In this document: positions 6,998 to 15,274 of the stretch, one piece after another
Layout of the letters: each line of letters opens with the position of its first letter
Position numbering within the stretch: position 1 is the first letter of the stretch
Origin: Streptomyces halstedii
GTDB taxonomy: Bacteria > Actinomycetota > Actinomycetes > Streptomycetales > Streptomycetaceae
Reading direction: 5' to 3'
Length of the DNA: 64,000 nt
NCBI GenBank assembly: GCA_000720535.1
Contig: JOAZ01000009.1
Coordinates: 1 to 64,000 of the forward strand
The notes under the pieces: generated by a model
What the model saw: the letters and a program-made list of their open reading frames with translations, nothing else
Database searches by the model: none
Told to the model about the DNA's origin: nothing
Made by a program: the position numbers and the translations under genes

Positions 6998-9672
6998 GCG
7001 GAACCTCCGGAGATGAGGGTGAGGAAGGCGTCCTCCAGGCGGCGGTGGGGTCCGACCCCGGTGACCGGTACGTCGAGCCGGACGAGCTCACTGACCAGGG
7101 CCGGGACGGTCGCCCCGTCCAGCCGGACGAGCAGGCCGCGCCCGTCGTCGGCGCGGACGGCGGAGCCGATGCCGGGCAGCGCGGCGACCTTCTCCGCGAG
7201 CGGCTCGGGCACCTCCTCGGCGGTGGTCACCAGGACCGTGTCGCCCGCCCCGGTGATCTCGGCGACCGGCCCGGCCTGGACGAGCCGGCCCCGGTCCATG
7301 ACGACGAGGTGGGTGCAGGACTGCTCGACCTCGGAGAGGAGGTGGCTGGAGACGATCACGGTGCGGCCCGCGGCCGCGTACCGGATCATCACGTCCCGCA
7401 TCTCACGGATCTGGGGCGGGTCGAGACCGTTGGTCGGCTCGTCCAGGATGAGCAGGTCCGGCAGGCCGAGCATGGCCTGGGCGATGGCGAGGCGCTGCCG
7501 CATGCCCTGGGAGTAGGTGCGTACGGCACGGGCCAGGGCGTCGCCGAGCCCGGCGATCTCCAGCGCCTCGTCCATGTGGGCGTCCTCGGCGGGGCGTCCG
7601 GTGGCCTGCCAGTACAGCTCCAGGTTGGCGCGGCCGGACAGGTGCGGGAGGAAACCGGCGCCCTCCACGAAGGAGCCGACCCGGGACAGCACGGGCGCCC
7701 CGGGCCGGATGGCGTGTCCGAAGACCCGGATCTCACCGGCGTCGGGGGTGATGAGCCCCATCAGCATCCGCAGGGTGGTGGTCTTGCCGGCGCCGTTCGG
7801 TCCGAGGAGGCCGAGGACCTGGCCCTTCTCCACCTGGAAGCCGAGATCGCGGACGGCGTAGCGGTCGGTGGCGCCCGCGTACTTCTTCGACAGGCCGGTG
7901 ATCCGCAGCGGTACCCGGGCGAGGTCCGGGTCGGGTGCGGGGGCGGCGGAACGCCTGCGGGTGGTGAGCAGCAGGGCGGCGGCGACAAGGAGCCCGGCGG
8001 CCGGAAGCCCCCAGGTCCACCAGGGCAGTCCGGTCGCGGCGGTCGTCACGGCGGGCGCGGTGGGGACGGTGAGGGGTCCGTCGAGGGACACGGTGTACGT
8101 GGCCGGCTCGGCGGGTGACGCGTAGCCGAGGTCGGTCGCGGACAGGACGAGGCGGAGCCGGTGCCCGGCCGCGATCTCGTGGTCGACGGCGGGCAGGGTC
8201 AGCTCGACGGGCTTGCCCTGCTCGCCCGCTGCGATCCGGTAGGGGGCGACGAGCTGGGACGGCAGCACCTGCTGCTTGCCGTCCGGGGAGACGTCGTACA
8301 CCTTGCCGAAGAGGACGGCGTCGCCGTGGTCGGCCTTGACGTTCACGCGGACGGTGGGTGAGCCGGTGACGCGTAGCGGTGCGTCCAGCGGGGCGGAGTC
8401 GTAGCGCGCGTACTGGCCGGGGAAGTCGAGGGAGAGCCCGACGCCGAGGGACGACAGCTGGGAGAGCCCGCCGCCGATGCCGGGCAGGGCGGAGACGGAG
8501 GGCGGGTTGGCCCCGGCGGGGTTGCGGACGGTCTGGGTGCGCCGCCCGTCGAGGGCGAAGCGCTCGCCGCCGCTGTGCAGCCCCGGGTAGACGGCACCGT
8601 CCGCACCGCGCATGAGGGCGGCCCCGTCGGTGGAGTCGACGCCGCCGGTGCGGGTGACCCGGAAGGCGGGCCCGGTGTCGGCGCCCTTGTCGTCCTTGAG
8701 GTAGCGGTCGAACCACTGGCCGATGCGGTGCTGGACGCGGTCGGCCTCCATGTCCCCGCCGTCGTGCCCGCCGGAGATCCAGTCGACGGAGACGGGGGCG
8801 CCGTTGCCCCGGATAGCGCGGGCCATGGCGTCGGCCTGCCCGAGCGGGAAGAGGGAGTCGCTCTGGCCCTGGACGATGAGCGCGGGAACGTCGATACGGT
8901 CGGCCACGGCCACGGGGGAACGTTCCGTCAGGAGCGCCCGCGCGGCCTCGTCCGGCTTACCGTCGACCGCGACCCGCTCGTACATCGCGCAGAGGCTCTT
9001 CTCGAACTTCTGGCAGCCGCCGCCGGTCGTGACGAAGATCCCGGCCCAGAGCTTCTTGAACACCCCGTCGGGGAACAGGGCCTCGGCCAGGTCCCAGTAG
9101 GTGATCACCGGGGCGACGGCGTCCACCCGGGGGTCGTGTCCGGCGGCCAGCAGCGACACGGCCCCGCCGTAGGAGGACCCGGTCACGCCGACGCGCGGGT
9201 CGCCCTTCGCGTCGAGCTGTACGTCGGGCCGGGTGGCGAGCCAGTCGATGAGCCCGGAGACGTCCTTGACCTCGCCGTCGGCCGCGTTGAGGCCGATCTC
9301 CCCGGTGGTCCTCCCGAATCCGCGCGCGGACCAGGTCAGCACGGCGTACCCGTCGGCGGCCAGCTTCTCGGCCTGGGCGCGTACGTCGTCCTTGCTGCCG
9401 CCGAAGCCGTGCCCGATGAGCACGGCGGGCCGGGGCCGGCCGGGGTCGCCGCCGGTGAAGTACGAGGTGTCGACGGACACCCCGTTCATCGGCATCATCC
9501 GGTCCTCGCGGTGCACGGACGGTGTGCTGTCGTCGGCCACGGCGGCCCAGGTGCCGGCACCCGCGAGCAGGACGAGCACGGCGACGAGCGCGGCCCACCT
9601 GCCCGGGGTGCCGGGCAGCCGGACCCGGGCGCGGGGCAGCCGGGCACGCCACCGGGAAGTCGGAGTCTCCAT
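6994..9672 (-). CDS. Membrane-tethered serine hydrolase fused to ABC transporter ATPase
   Basis: An 892-residue four-part protein. A membrane anchor (about 25-46) is followed by an S15/CocE-type alpha/beta hydrolase (about 60-330) with nucleophile motif GSSYG (Ser167), acid near QSDSLF (Asp272) and His303 in SGGHDGGD. Next is a PepX-C-like beta domain (about 430-530), a second transmembrane helix (about 550-570), and a complete ABC ATPase (590-892) with GPNGAGKT, YSQGMRQRLAIAQ and LILDEPTNGLD. The predicted topology places the hydrolase outside and the ATPase inside. Similar fusions occur in Streptomyces, but I know of no established function. It likely exports and then trims, or senses, a peptide or ester. 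Paired with the permease that follows. Confidence 0.85.
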   Translation of the reverse strand: METPTSRWRARLPRARVRLPGTPGRWAALVAVLVLLAGAGTWAAVADDSTPSVHREDRMMPMNGVSVDTSYFTGGDPGRPRPAVLIGHGFGGSKDDVRAQAEKLAADGYAVLTWSARGFGRTTGEIGLNAADGEVKDVSGLIDWLATRPDVQLDAKGDPRVGVTGSSYGGAVSLLAAGHDPRVDAVAPVITYWDLAEALFPDGVFKKLWAGIFVTTGGGCQKFEKSLCAMYERVAVDGKPDEAARALLTERSPVAVADRIDVPALIVQGQSDSLFPLGQADAMARAIRGNGAPVSVDWISGGHDGGDMEADRVQHRIGQWFDRYLKDDKGADTGPAFRVTRTGGVDSTDGAALMRGADGAVYPGLHSGGERFALDGRRTQTVRNPAGANPPSVSALPGIGGGLSQLSSLGVGLSLDFPGQYARYDSAPLDAPLRVTGSPTVRVNVKADHGDAVLFGKVYDVSPDGKQQVLPSQLVAPYRIAAGEQGKPVELTLPAVDHEIAAGHRLRLVLSATDLGYASPAEPATYTVSLDGPLTVPTAPAVTTAATGLPWWTWGLPAAGLLVAAALLLTTRRRSAAPAPDPDLARVPLRITGLSKKYAGATDRYAVRDLGFQVEKGQVLGLLGPNGAGKTTTLRMLMGLITPDAGEIRVFGHAIRPGAPVLSRVGSFVEGAGFLPHLSGRANLELYWQATGRPAEDAHMDEALEIAGLGDALARAVRTYSQGMRQRLAIAQAMLGLPDLLILDEPTNGLDPPQIREMRDVMIRYAAAGRTVIVSSHLLSEVEQSCTHLVVMDRGRLVQAGPVAEITGAGDTVLVTTAEEVPEPLAEKVAALPGIGSAVRADDGRGLLVRLDGATVPALVSELVRLDVPVTGVGPHRRLEDAFLTLISGGSA

Positions 9673-9949
9673 GGTCCGACCCTAAACGGCACGCCCCGGG
9701 CCCCCGGGCGCCCCCGGGGTGAGGTTGCGGACCTCCCTGAGGGGTACGCCTCGTCCACCCCGTACTCCGCACGCGGTACGCCACCGGCCCGAAGGGCCCC
9801 CGCCGACGCGTATCCATCGCACCACCACCAGGGATCAACTCCACGCGGTCGGGGCCCTGTTCGCTGAGCGCCGCATGAGGAGGGCGGTCGGGGTGTGATC
9901 AGGCGTAATCCCCTCGCAGGGGCCGCGCACGGCCTGGCAGGGTACGCGC

Positions 9950-10630
9950 ATGGACGACATCGACGGCACGGGCGGCCTGGACAGCACGAACAGCGCGGAC
10001 GGCACGGGCGGCACGGGCGGCACAAACGGCACAAACGGCACAAACAGCATCGTGGATCCGGCCCCGGCCCCGGGCCCCACCGAGGTGCTGCTGATCGGCG
10101 GCCGGGCGGGCGTGGGCAAGACGACGGTGGGCTGGGAGATCTCCGACCGGCTCCGCGAGGCGGCCGTGGCGCACGCGATCCTGGAAGGCGACTACCTGGG
10201 TCAGGTCCACCCGGCCCCGCCCGACGACCCGCACCGCTCGGCGGTCACGGAGGCCAACCTGACGGCGGTGTGGGGCACCTACGCGGCTCTCGGCCACCGC
10301 CGCCTCGTCTACACGAACACGGTGAGCGTCCTGCCGGACTCGGCCCCGATGTTCGAGCGGGCCCTCGGCCCCGGCGTACGGATCATCCGCGTCCTGCTCA
10401 CCGCCACCGACACCACGACCCTGACCCGCCTCACGGCCCGCGAGATCGGTTCGGCCCTGGACCGCGAACTGGCGGGCAGCGCCCGCAAGTCCCGCCTCCT
10501 GGACGCGCACTCCCCGCCGGACACGGTCCGGGTGGCGACGGACGACCGGACGGTGGGTGACATCGCGGCGGAGGTGCTGGCGGTCACGGGGTGGATGGCG
10601 CCGGACACGGGTGGCGACAGGGGCCGGTGA
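9950..10630 (+). CDS. P-loop ATPase/kinase-like protein
   Basis: A 226-residue protein with a Walker A loop GGRAGVGKTTVGWE (about 48-61) followed by an EGDYLGQ segment that resembles the substrate-binding acidic motif of small-molecule kinases (shikimate/gluconate kinase or chloramphenicol phosphotransferase type). LTRLTAREIGSALDREL is a likely lid with arginines. The first 35 residues are a Gly/Thr/Asn-rich low-complexity tail encoded by tandem GGCAC-containing units at 10000-10050. An internal start near the kinase domain is possible. The substrate is unknown. Confidence 0.7.
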   Translation: MDDIDGTGGLDSTNSADGTGGTGGTNGTNGTNSIVDPAPAPGPTEVLLIGGRAGVGKTTVGWEISDRLREAAVAHAILEGDYLGQVHPAPPDDPHRSAVTEANLTAVWGTYAALGHRRLVYTNTVSVLPDSAPMFERALGPGVRIIRVLLTATDTTTLTRLTAREIGSALDRELAGSARKSRLLDAHSPPDTVRVATDDRTVGDIAAEVLAVTGWMAPDTGGDRGR

Positions 10631-10653
10631 GGCCGGAGCGGGCCAGCCTGACC

Positions 10654-11034
10654 GGGCTCGTCCCCGCTGACGCGCGGGGCAGGTGGTGTCGGCGGTCTCC
10701 TCGTTCTCGCCGGGAGGGCCATCCCCGCGTCGCGGGGAGCGGGAGGGGCCGGTCGTCGTCCGGGCCCGTCGCATAGGGGCATTCCCGCGTGGGGGCATTC
10801 CAGCGGGGGGGCATTCCCGCGTGGGGCATTCCCGCGTGGGCGGGCAGCAGCGCGTGAGATACACCCTCACGACCACCCCGAAGGGTTCATCCCCGCATAC
10901 GCGGGCGGCAGGCACTCGGCGTACGAGGTCGCCGTCGAGCAGGGGGGTCCATCCCCACGCATGCGGGGAGCGGGCCTTGGTGCGGTGAAGGAGCAGCACG
11001 TCCGCAGGACCATTCCCGCATCGGCGGGAAGCGG
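10654..11034 (-). CRISPR. Decayed CRISPR array 0, no leader
   Basis: Six degenerate units begin at 10654, 10715, 10775, 10883, 10945 and 11006. Each keeps the core ATCCCC/ATTCCC...GCGGG of the intact repeats further right. The gaps between them are 32, 32, 32, 33 and 32 bases, that is, the spacer length of the intact arrays, so this is a true former array and not chance. Orientation matches the other arrays (minus strand). No copy of the shared leader is present on its right side (11035-11163). Confidence 0.75.
10775..10850. repeat. Short tandem expansion inside a CRISPR repeat
   Basis: One repeat of the decayed array has grown to about 76 bases by tandem copying of a 15-19 base unit, GGGGCATTCCCGCGTGG, present about four times with small changes. 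The end of the unit, GGCAGCAG, still marks the original repeat boundary. Slippage on GC-rich half repeats is the simplest cause. Confidence 0.7.
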
Positions 11035-11163
11035 CCGGAGGACAGCCGCCACCCAAGAAGCGTACGGGAGTTGGCGCGAGCGGCCCGTCGGCACCCGACC
11101 GGGCCGATCGGCGACAGAGCACCCAGGGCCGGCTCCGGAGAGGGCATGGCCGGGGCGGAGGCG

Positions 11164-11625
11164 TCAATCCAGCCACACCCCGTCGCGCATGACGAGTCTC
11201 CCGCGCAGTTCCGGCTCACCGCGCCAGGCACGCACGGTGCTCGGGACCACGCGTACATACGTAAAGGGACCCTCTTCCACGCGTGGATCCCACCCGAACT
11301 TCGCGGCGAACGCCTCCGCCGCGTCTCGGGGCACATCCTGGTCCGGGAACCACTCCGCCTCCCCCTGAAGGAGAACCACGTCGAAGCTGTCCGGGAGCGA
11401 CAGACGAACGCGGGGCTCCACGCGGACGTTCCGGGCAGTCACGGAAGTGGCGCCGGTACACATCCACACCGCCTCCCCGTCCCACAAGAACCACAACGGC
11501 ACCTGGTGCGGCCCATGCTCGGGATGAGCCGTCGCCACCCATACGTCCCGCTCGCTGACGAGCCGTTCCAGCACGTCACGCTTACGCTCCGCCGTCCGGC
11601 GACGACCGGTCCCCGAGGTCTCCAT
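11164..11625 (-). CDS. Pyridoxamine 5'-phosphate oxidase-like (F420/flavin split-barrel) protein
   Basis: A 153-residue split-beta-barrel protein of the PPOX / F420-dependent reductase type. The family pattern is visible: VSERDVWVATAHPEHGPHQVPLWFLWDGEAVWMCTG for the first strands, then TARNVRVEPRVRLSLPD and QGEAEWF. Members bind FMN or F420 and reduce or oxidise small molecules; the cofactor cannot be decided here. The ATG at 11625 fits the family N-terminus. A longer open frame continues through the CRISPR array to 12783, but that is an artefact of the 61 bp repeat. No strong ribosome binding site is seen. Confidence 0.82.
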   Translation of the reverse strand: METSGTGRRRTAERKRDVLERLVSERDVWVATAHPEHGPHQVPLWFLWDGEAVWMCTGATSVTARNVRVEPRVRLSLPDSFDVVLLQGEAEWFPDQDVPRDAAEAFAAKFGWDPRVEEGPFTYVRVVPSTVRAWRGEPELRGRLVMRDGVWLD

Positions 11626-11636
11626 GCGGACCGACC

Positions 11637-11922
11637 CTAGCCAGCGGGCGCGGAGTGCGCCTGAGGCGCGGGACCTACTCCCAGCGACGGATGCCCCCTT
11701 GGGACGGCCCACCACCAGACCATGGCCGGCCGCGAGGCCCCGGGGGATCGCGATATCGGGCAGCGCGCCACACAGACCTCGTCGCTGACGCCCCGGCCGA
11801 CGCGGTGCCGGTGGCCTGGCCGGTGACACCCGTGCCCGGTGCCCAGGAGCCGTTCGATCACCTCCTGGGCCGGTTCCGGCTCGGTCGCGAGGACGGCGAT
11901 CCGGTCGCTGTGCGCTGCGGCA
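11637..11922 (-). other. Gap with possible decayed reading frame
   Basis: Between the PPOX-like gene and array 1, a minus-strand frame from 11930 begins MNDAAAHSDRIAVLATEPEP and looks gene-like for about 30 codons. A second frame then becomes gene-like (ALPDIAIPRGLAAGHGLVVG). That pattern suggests a frameshifted remnant. The product is not recognised. Confidence 0.25.
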
Positions 11923-12745
11923 TCGTTCATCCCCGCTCAAGCGGGGGGACAGGACACGCTCAACTACGCCGACTTTCAACGGTCGGGGCCATCCCCGCGT
12001 GAGCGGGGAGCAGCAGGAAGCCCCGCGCCCGGAGCGCTTCGGCTTCGGGACCACCCCCGCATGCGCGGGGAGCAGCACATCCGCAAGTGCCCTTCCACGG
12101 CGGGATCGGGACCATCCCCGCGTGCGCGGGGAGCAGGGGAGGTTGGCGAGCAGCCCGGTCACCGCGGTGGGACCATCCCCGCGTGCGCGGGGAGCAGCGA
12201 TCTCCTCGTAGAAGCCCCAGCGCAGCGGGGGACCATCCCCGCGTGCGCGGGGAGCAGCTGGGGCTGCTGTTCGCCCCGTTCGCCCTGTTGGGACCATCCC
12301 CGCGTGCGCGGGGAGCAGCGCCTGGCCGCGCTCGGTCTGCTGTCCCGGGCGGGACCATCCCCGCGTGCGCGGGGAGCAGTCGGCGCCGAGCGGCCCGGTG
12401 CGCTTGATCTTGGGACCATCCCCGCGTGCGCGGGGAGCAGAGGTTCCGGACGTGGACGAGGGTGGGGCCGGAGGGACCATGGCCGCGTGCGCGGGGAGCA
12501 GTCGGGCTGGGTGGCGGCGATGTCTCCAAGGTGGGGACCATCCCCGCGTGCGCGGGGAGCAGGCGCAGTGCACGAGGCGCACTTCGCCGCGAACGGGACC
12601 ATCCCCGCGTGCGCGGGGAGCAGGTCGAAGGTCACCCGTGGCCTTCAGCACCTCGGGGACCATCCCCGCGTGCGCGGGGAGCAGATGCCCTTCGGCTGCC
12701 CGCCCGTCCCGGTTCCGGGACCATCCCCGCGTGCGCGGGGAGCAG
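11923..12745 (-). CRISPR. CRISPR array 1, type I-E-like, 14 repeats
   Basis: Fourteen 29-base repeats on a 61 bp period, with 13 spacers of 31-33 bases. On the plus strand the repeat opens GGGACCATCCCCGCG and closes CGCGGGGAGCAG; CCCCGCG/CGCGGGG form a seven-base stem. Read on the minus strand it ends GGGGATGGTCCC, equivalent to the E. coli I-E repeat with an eight-base crRNA handle, so transcription is leftward from the leader at 12746. The leftmost repeats (11923, 11985, 12047) are the most degenerate, as expected for the leader-distal end. The repeat at 12473 has CC changed to GG. No cas gene adjoins. Confidence 0.97.
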
Positions 12746-12835
12746 ACTCCGTGACCAGCGGGTCTACCGGCGCGGCTGGTCATTCTGAAGCACTTTCACC
12801 AACTCCGGCAATACGCACAAAAGACCCATCTTGAC
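12746..12835 (-). promoter_or_regulatory. CRISPR leader 1
   Basis: About 90 bases directly right of the last repeat of array 1 are conserved in four places in the window. Shared landmarks are GACCAGCGGGT, TCATTCTGAAGCACTTTC and a CGCA-A-rich end. The copy lies on the promoter side of the array in minus-strand reading. It would contain the array promoter and the integration signals for Cas1-Cas2. Confidence 0.85.
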
Positions 12836-12900
12836 GAACCCCCTACCTTCGGAGAGCCAGCCTAGCCAAGCTCTCGCCGCCGATCACCAGTTGCCAGGCC

Positions 12901-13056
12901 TCAGCCGTCTCGGCACCAATCCTGCTCCGCTTTCCAGCACACCCATTTCGGGCCGTTGTGGTCGGAGGCATATCCCATGACGCGGGACGCGGTGTGCTGG
13001 AGCACGCCGAACAGGTACGAGACCTCGCGGAGGGAGACCATCGGACGGGCGTCCAT
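12901..13056 (-). CDS. Small hypothetical protein
   Basis: A 51-codon frame reading MDARPMVSLREVSYLFGVLQ and ending HNGPKWVCWKAEQDWCRDG. Its residue pattern looks protein-like (amphipathic helix, then Trp/Cys-rich tail), while competing frames are arginine-rich as is usual for GC-rich shadows. It is divergent from the following hydrolase and could be a small gene or the end of a lost one. No ribosome binding site is evident, so the call is tentative. Confidence 0.3.
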   Translation of the reverse strand: MDARPMVSLREVSYLFGVLQHTASRVMGYASDHNGPKWVCWKAEQDWCRDG

Positions 13057-13143
13057 GCGCGGAGCGAAGCGGACAAGGGGGTCGCGCGGGACGCTCGGCC
13101 GCCTGCGGGCACATTGTCGGCAGCTTCCGACAGGCTTGTACGT

Positions 13144-13950
13144 ATGACTCAGCTTCACGCATCATCCGCTGACGGCCGGACCGTCACCGCCCTGGACGAC
13201 GGCTCCGGGCCGAACCTGCTGGTGGTCCACCCGGGCGGTGGGGACGCGACGGCCTGGGACAGCGTCGCCCGTCGCCTGACCGACGACTTCCGCGTCGTCA
13301 GGATCCACCGCCGTATCTACGCACCCGGAGCGGACATCGCGCTCCCCCACTCAATGGCGATGGAGGCCGCCGACGTTCTCGCTGTGGCGGAGGTCGTCGG
13401 GTCCCCGATGCTCCTCGTGGGGCATTCCTCGGGAGCCGTCGCCGCGCTGGAAGCCGCCGTACTCGCTCCGTCGTCGTTCGCCGGGCTCTTCCTCTACGAG
13501 CCCCCCTTGCCCACCCGAGGGCCGATCGCCGGAGAGGCCGGCGCTCGTGCCCGTGCCGCACTCGACGCGGGCGACCCGGTCGAAGCGATGCGGATCCATA
13601 TGCGCGACATCGTCCGCATGCCCGTGAGCACCGTCGATGCCATGTTCGCCGACGCGCGGGTACGGGCGGCCTTCGCCGCCCACGCGGACGCGCAGATCGC
13701 CGATGACGAGGCGATCGACGCCCTCGGCATCGGCACCGACCGCTTCGCGGACCTCTCCGTACCGACAACCTTGGTTCAGGGTGACCTCAGCCCCACGCAT
13801 CTGCGCGAGCGCGTGGCCGACCTGGCGGCGGCCCTCCCGAACGCGCGGACACTCACCCTCACCGGGCAGGGGCACATCGCCCACCTCACCGCCCCGGACG
13901 CACTGGCCGACGCGGTGAGGGAGGCGGCCGGGCGAGTACTCCACGAGTGA
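13144..13950 (+). CDS. Alpha/beta hydrolase
   Basis: A 268-residue cytoplasmic hydrolase of the 2-hydroxymuconate-semialdehyde hydrolase/haloperoxidase-like type. HPGGGDATAWD forms the oxyanion region, GHSSGAVAAL carries the nucleophile serine (about 99), VQGDLSPTHL the acid, and GQGHIAHLTAPD the catalytic histidine. The ATG at 13144 is the first start that begins the fold correctly; an open frame extends upstream but is not gene-like. The substrate is unknown. It is convergent with the Tet(X)-like gene with a 35 bp gap and sits between CRISPR arrays 1 and 2. Confidence 0.85.
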   Translation: MTQLHASSADGRTVTALDDGSGPNLLVVHPGGGDATAWDSVARRLTDDFRVVRIHRRIYAPGADIALPHSMAMEAADVLAVAEVVGSPMLLVGHSSGAVAALEAAVLAPSSFAGLFLYEPPLPTRGPIAGEAGARARAALDAGDPVEAMRIHMRDIVRMPVSTVDAMFADARVRAAFAAHADAQIADDEAIDALGIGTDRFADLSVPTTLVQGDLSPTHLRERVADLAAALPNARTLTLTGQGHIAHLTAPDALADAVREAAGRVLHE

Positions 13951-13985
13951 GGCGCCCAGCGCCCGGACAGGGCGGCTCAGGACCG

Positions 13986-15149
13986 CTACGACGCCTCTTC
14001 CGGCTCCGGGGAGACCCCGTTGAAGAGGTCGATGAGTCCGAAAGGTGCCCGCTCCCCCAGGCAGAGGTCCAGGATCTCGTGCGCGTCGGCGTAGAAGGCC
14101 TCGCTGCGCGGGAACATCGCCTCTTCGTAGACGGTGAGCGCCGTTTCGGGGTCATCGGGGTGCGCGGCGATCGCCCGGCCGAGTTCGGCGCCGTCGAACA
14201 TCGCCAGGTTCGCCCCGTCACCGGACGGCGGCATCAGGTGGGCGGCGTCGCCGAGGAGCGTCACTCCGGGCACGCGGTCCCACCTGTGTCCGTCCGGAAG
14301 GGTGTGGATCATGCGCGCGACCAGAGGCGTCTCACCGTCCGTGATCAGTGCGGTGAGTTCCGGCGCCCATCCGTCGAACTCGGCCGCGATCCGGGCGGTC
14401 GCGGCGGTGTCGGTGAAGTCGATCCCGGCGACCCATTCGGCACTGCGGTTCAGCTGGACGTACGTGTGGAGCACGTTCCCCGCCTCGCGGTGGGAGACGA
14501 TCCCCTTCCCCGGGGTCAGCGCGTACATCGCGCCGGCGCCGACCGCCTCGGCCGTCGCGGTGTGCCGCTCGTCCACGTCGTACAGGTAGGTCTCGACGAA
14601 GGTCGTGCCGATGTACCGGGGCTTCGCGTCGGAGAGCAGAGGGCGGATCCTCGACCAGGCGCCGTCCGCACCGACGAGGAGGCCGCTGGTCACCGTCGAA
14701 CCGTCGGCGAAGGTCAACTCGTGCCGGCCGTCGCCGAGGGGCCGGACGCCGGTGACCTTGTGCCCCCACCGGACCGTGCCGTCCGGCAGGGAGTCGAGCA
14801 GGATCCGCCGCAGGTCCCCGCGGAGCACCTCGGGGCGCTGCGCGGTCCCGTCGTCGGATTCCTCGTGCAGCGGTTCGCCGTGCGGGCCGAGTACGCGCAG
14901 GGCCTCGGCGCCCTCGTGGATGATCGCGCGGAACTCGTCGGTGAGACCGGCGTCCGCGAGCGCGCGCTGCCCGTCGTCCTGGTGGATGTCGAGTTGGCCG
15001 CCCTGGGTGCGGGACCGGGCCGAGGGGTCCGCCTCGTAGACGGTCGCGGGGATGCCGTGGACGTGCAGGACCCGGGCGAGGGTCAGGCCTCCGAGGCCCG
15101 CGCCGACGATGACGATCGGATGGTGAGGGGTGGTGCGGGTGGTGTCCAT
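13986..15149 (-). CDS. Tet(X)-like FAD-dependent monooxygenase
   Basis: A 387-residue class A flavoprotein hydroxylase. The Rossmann motif IVGAGLGGLTLARVLH opens the protein. GGQLDIHQDDGQRALADAGL closely parallels the GGxLDxHxxxGQxA motif of Tet(X) tetracycline-inactivating enzymes. The second FAD motif is LLGDAAHLMPPSGDGANLAM. Length matches Tet(X) (about 388). Known relatives hydroxylate tetracyclines or other aromatics with NADPH and O2; the substrate here is inferred only. The PPSGDGAN segment differs from the PFAGQGVN of Tet(X). It is divergent from a TetR gene with two inverted repeats between them, so it is probably induced by its substrate. Confidence 0.87.
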   Translation of the reverse strand: MDTTRTTPHHPIVIVGAGLGGLTLARVLHVHGIPATVYEADPSARSRTQGGQLDIHQDDGQRALADAGLTDEFRAIIHEGAEALRVLGPHGEPLHEESDDGTAQRPEVLRGDLRRILLDSLPDGTVRWGHKVTGVRPLGDGRHELTFADGSTVTSGLLVGADGAWSRIRPLLSDAKPRYIGTTFVETYLYDVDERHTATAEAVGAGAMYALTPGKGIVSHREAGNVLHTYVQLNRSAEWVAGIDFTDTAATARIAAEFDGWAPELTALITDGETPLVARMIHTLPDGHRWDRVPGVTLLGDAAHLMPPSGDGANLAMFDGAELGRAIAAHPDDPETALTVYEEAMFPRSEAFYADAHEILDLCLGERAPFGLIDLFNGVSPEPEEAS

Positions 15150-15214
15150 GGCTTCCTCGTTCCTGTGCGGAGTTCCTGTACGGACGGAGCACCGGACAGT
15201 TGCCCGGACGCTAT

Positions 15215-15254
15215 ATGGACCGACGTTCCATAAGCACTATGGAACGCCGTTCCA
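15215..15254. promoter_or_regulatory. Two TetR operator candidates
   Basis: Two related palindromes lie between the divergent genes: ATGGA-N7-TCCAT (15215-15231) and the perfect TGGAAC-GCC-GTTCCA (15240-15254). Their centres are 24 bases apart, about two helical turns. They share the half site ATGGAmC. This layout suits a TetR dimer controlling both directions. Confidence 0.72.
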
Positions 15255-15274
15255 GGGTGTGTCAAAATGAGGGC

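Noticed and set aside
12137-12168. Array 1 spacer with some resemblance to the leader (CAGCCCGGTCACCG)
   Set aside because: Unlike the array 2 spacer, the match is out of phase and short, so it is probably GC-driven coincidence.
11626-12783. Minus-strand open frame running from 12783 through array 1 into the PPOX-like gene
   Set aside because: It is kept open by the CRISPR repeat and translates it again and again; the real gene starts at 11625.
11839-12834. Plus-strand open frames across array 1 (repeated GPSPRARGA and DHPRVRGEQ peptides)
   Set aside because: Products of translating the 61 bp CRISPR period, not proteins.
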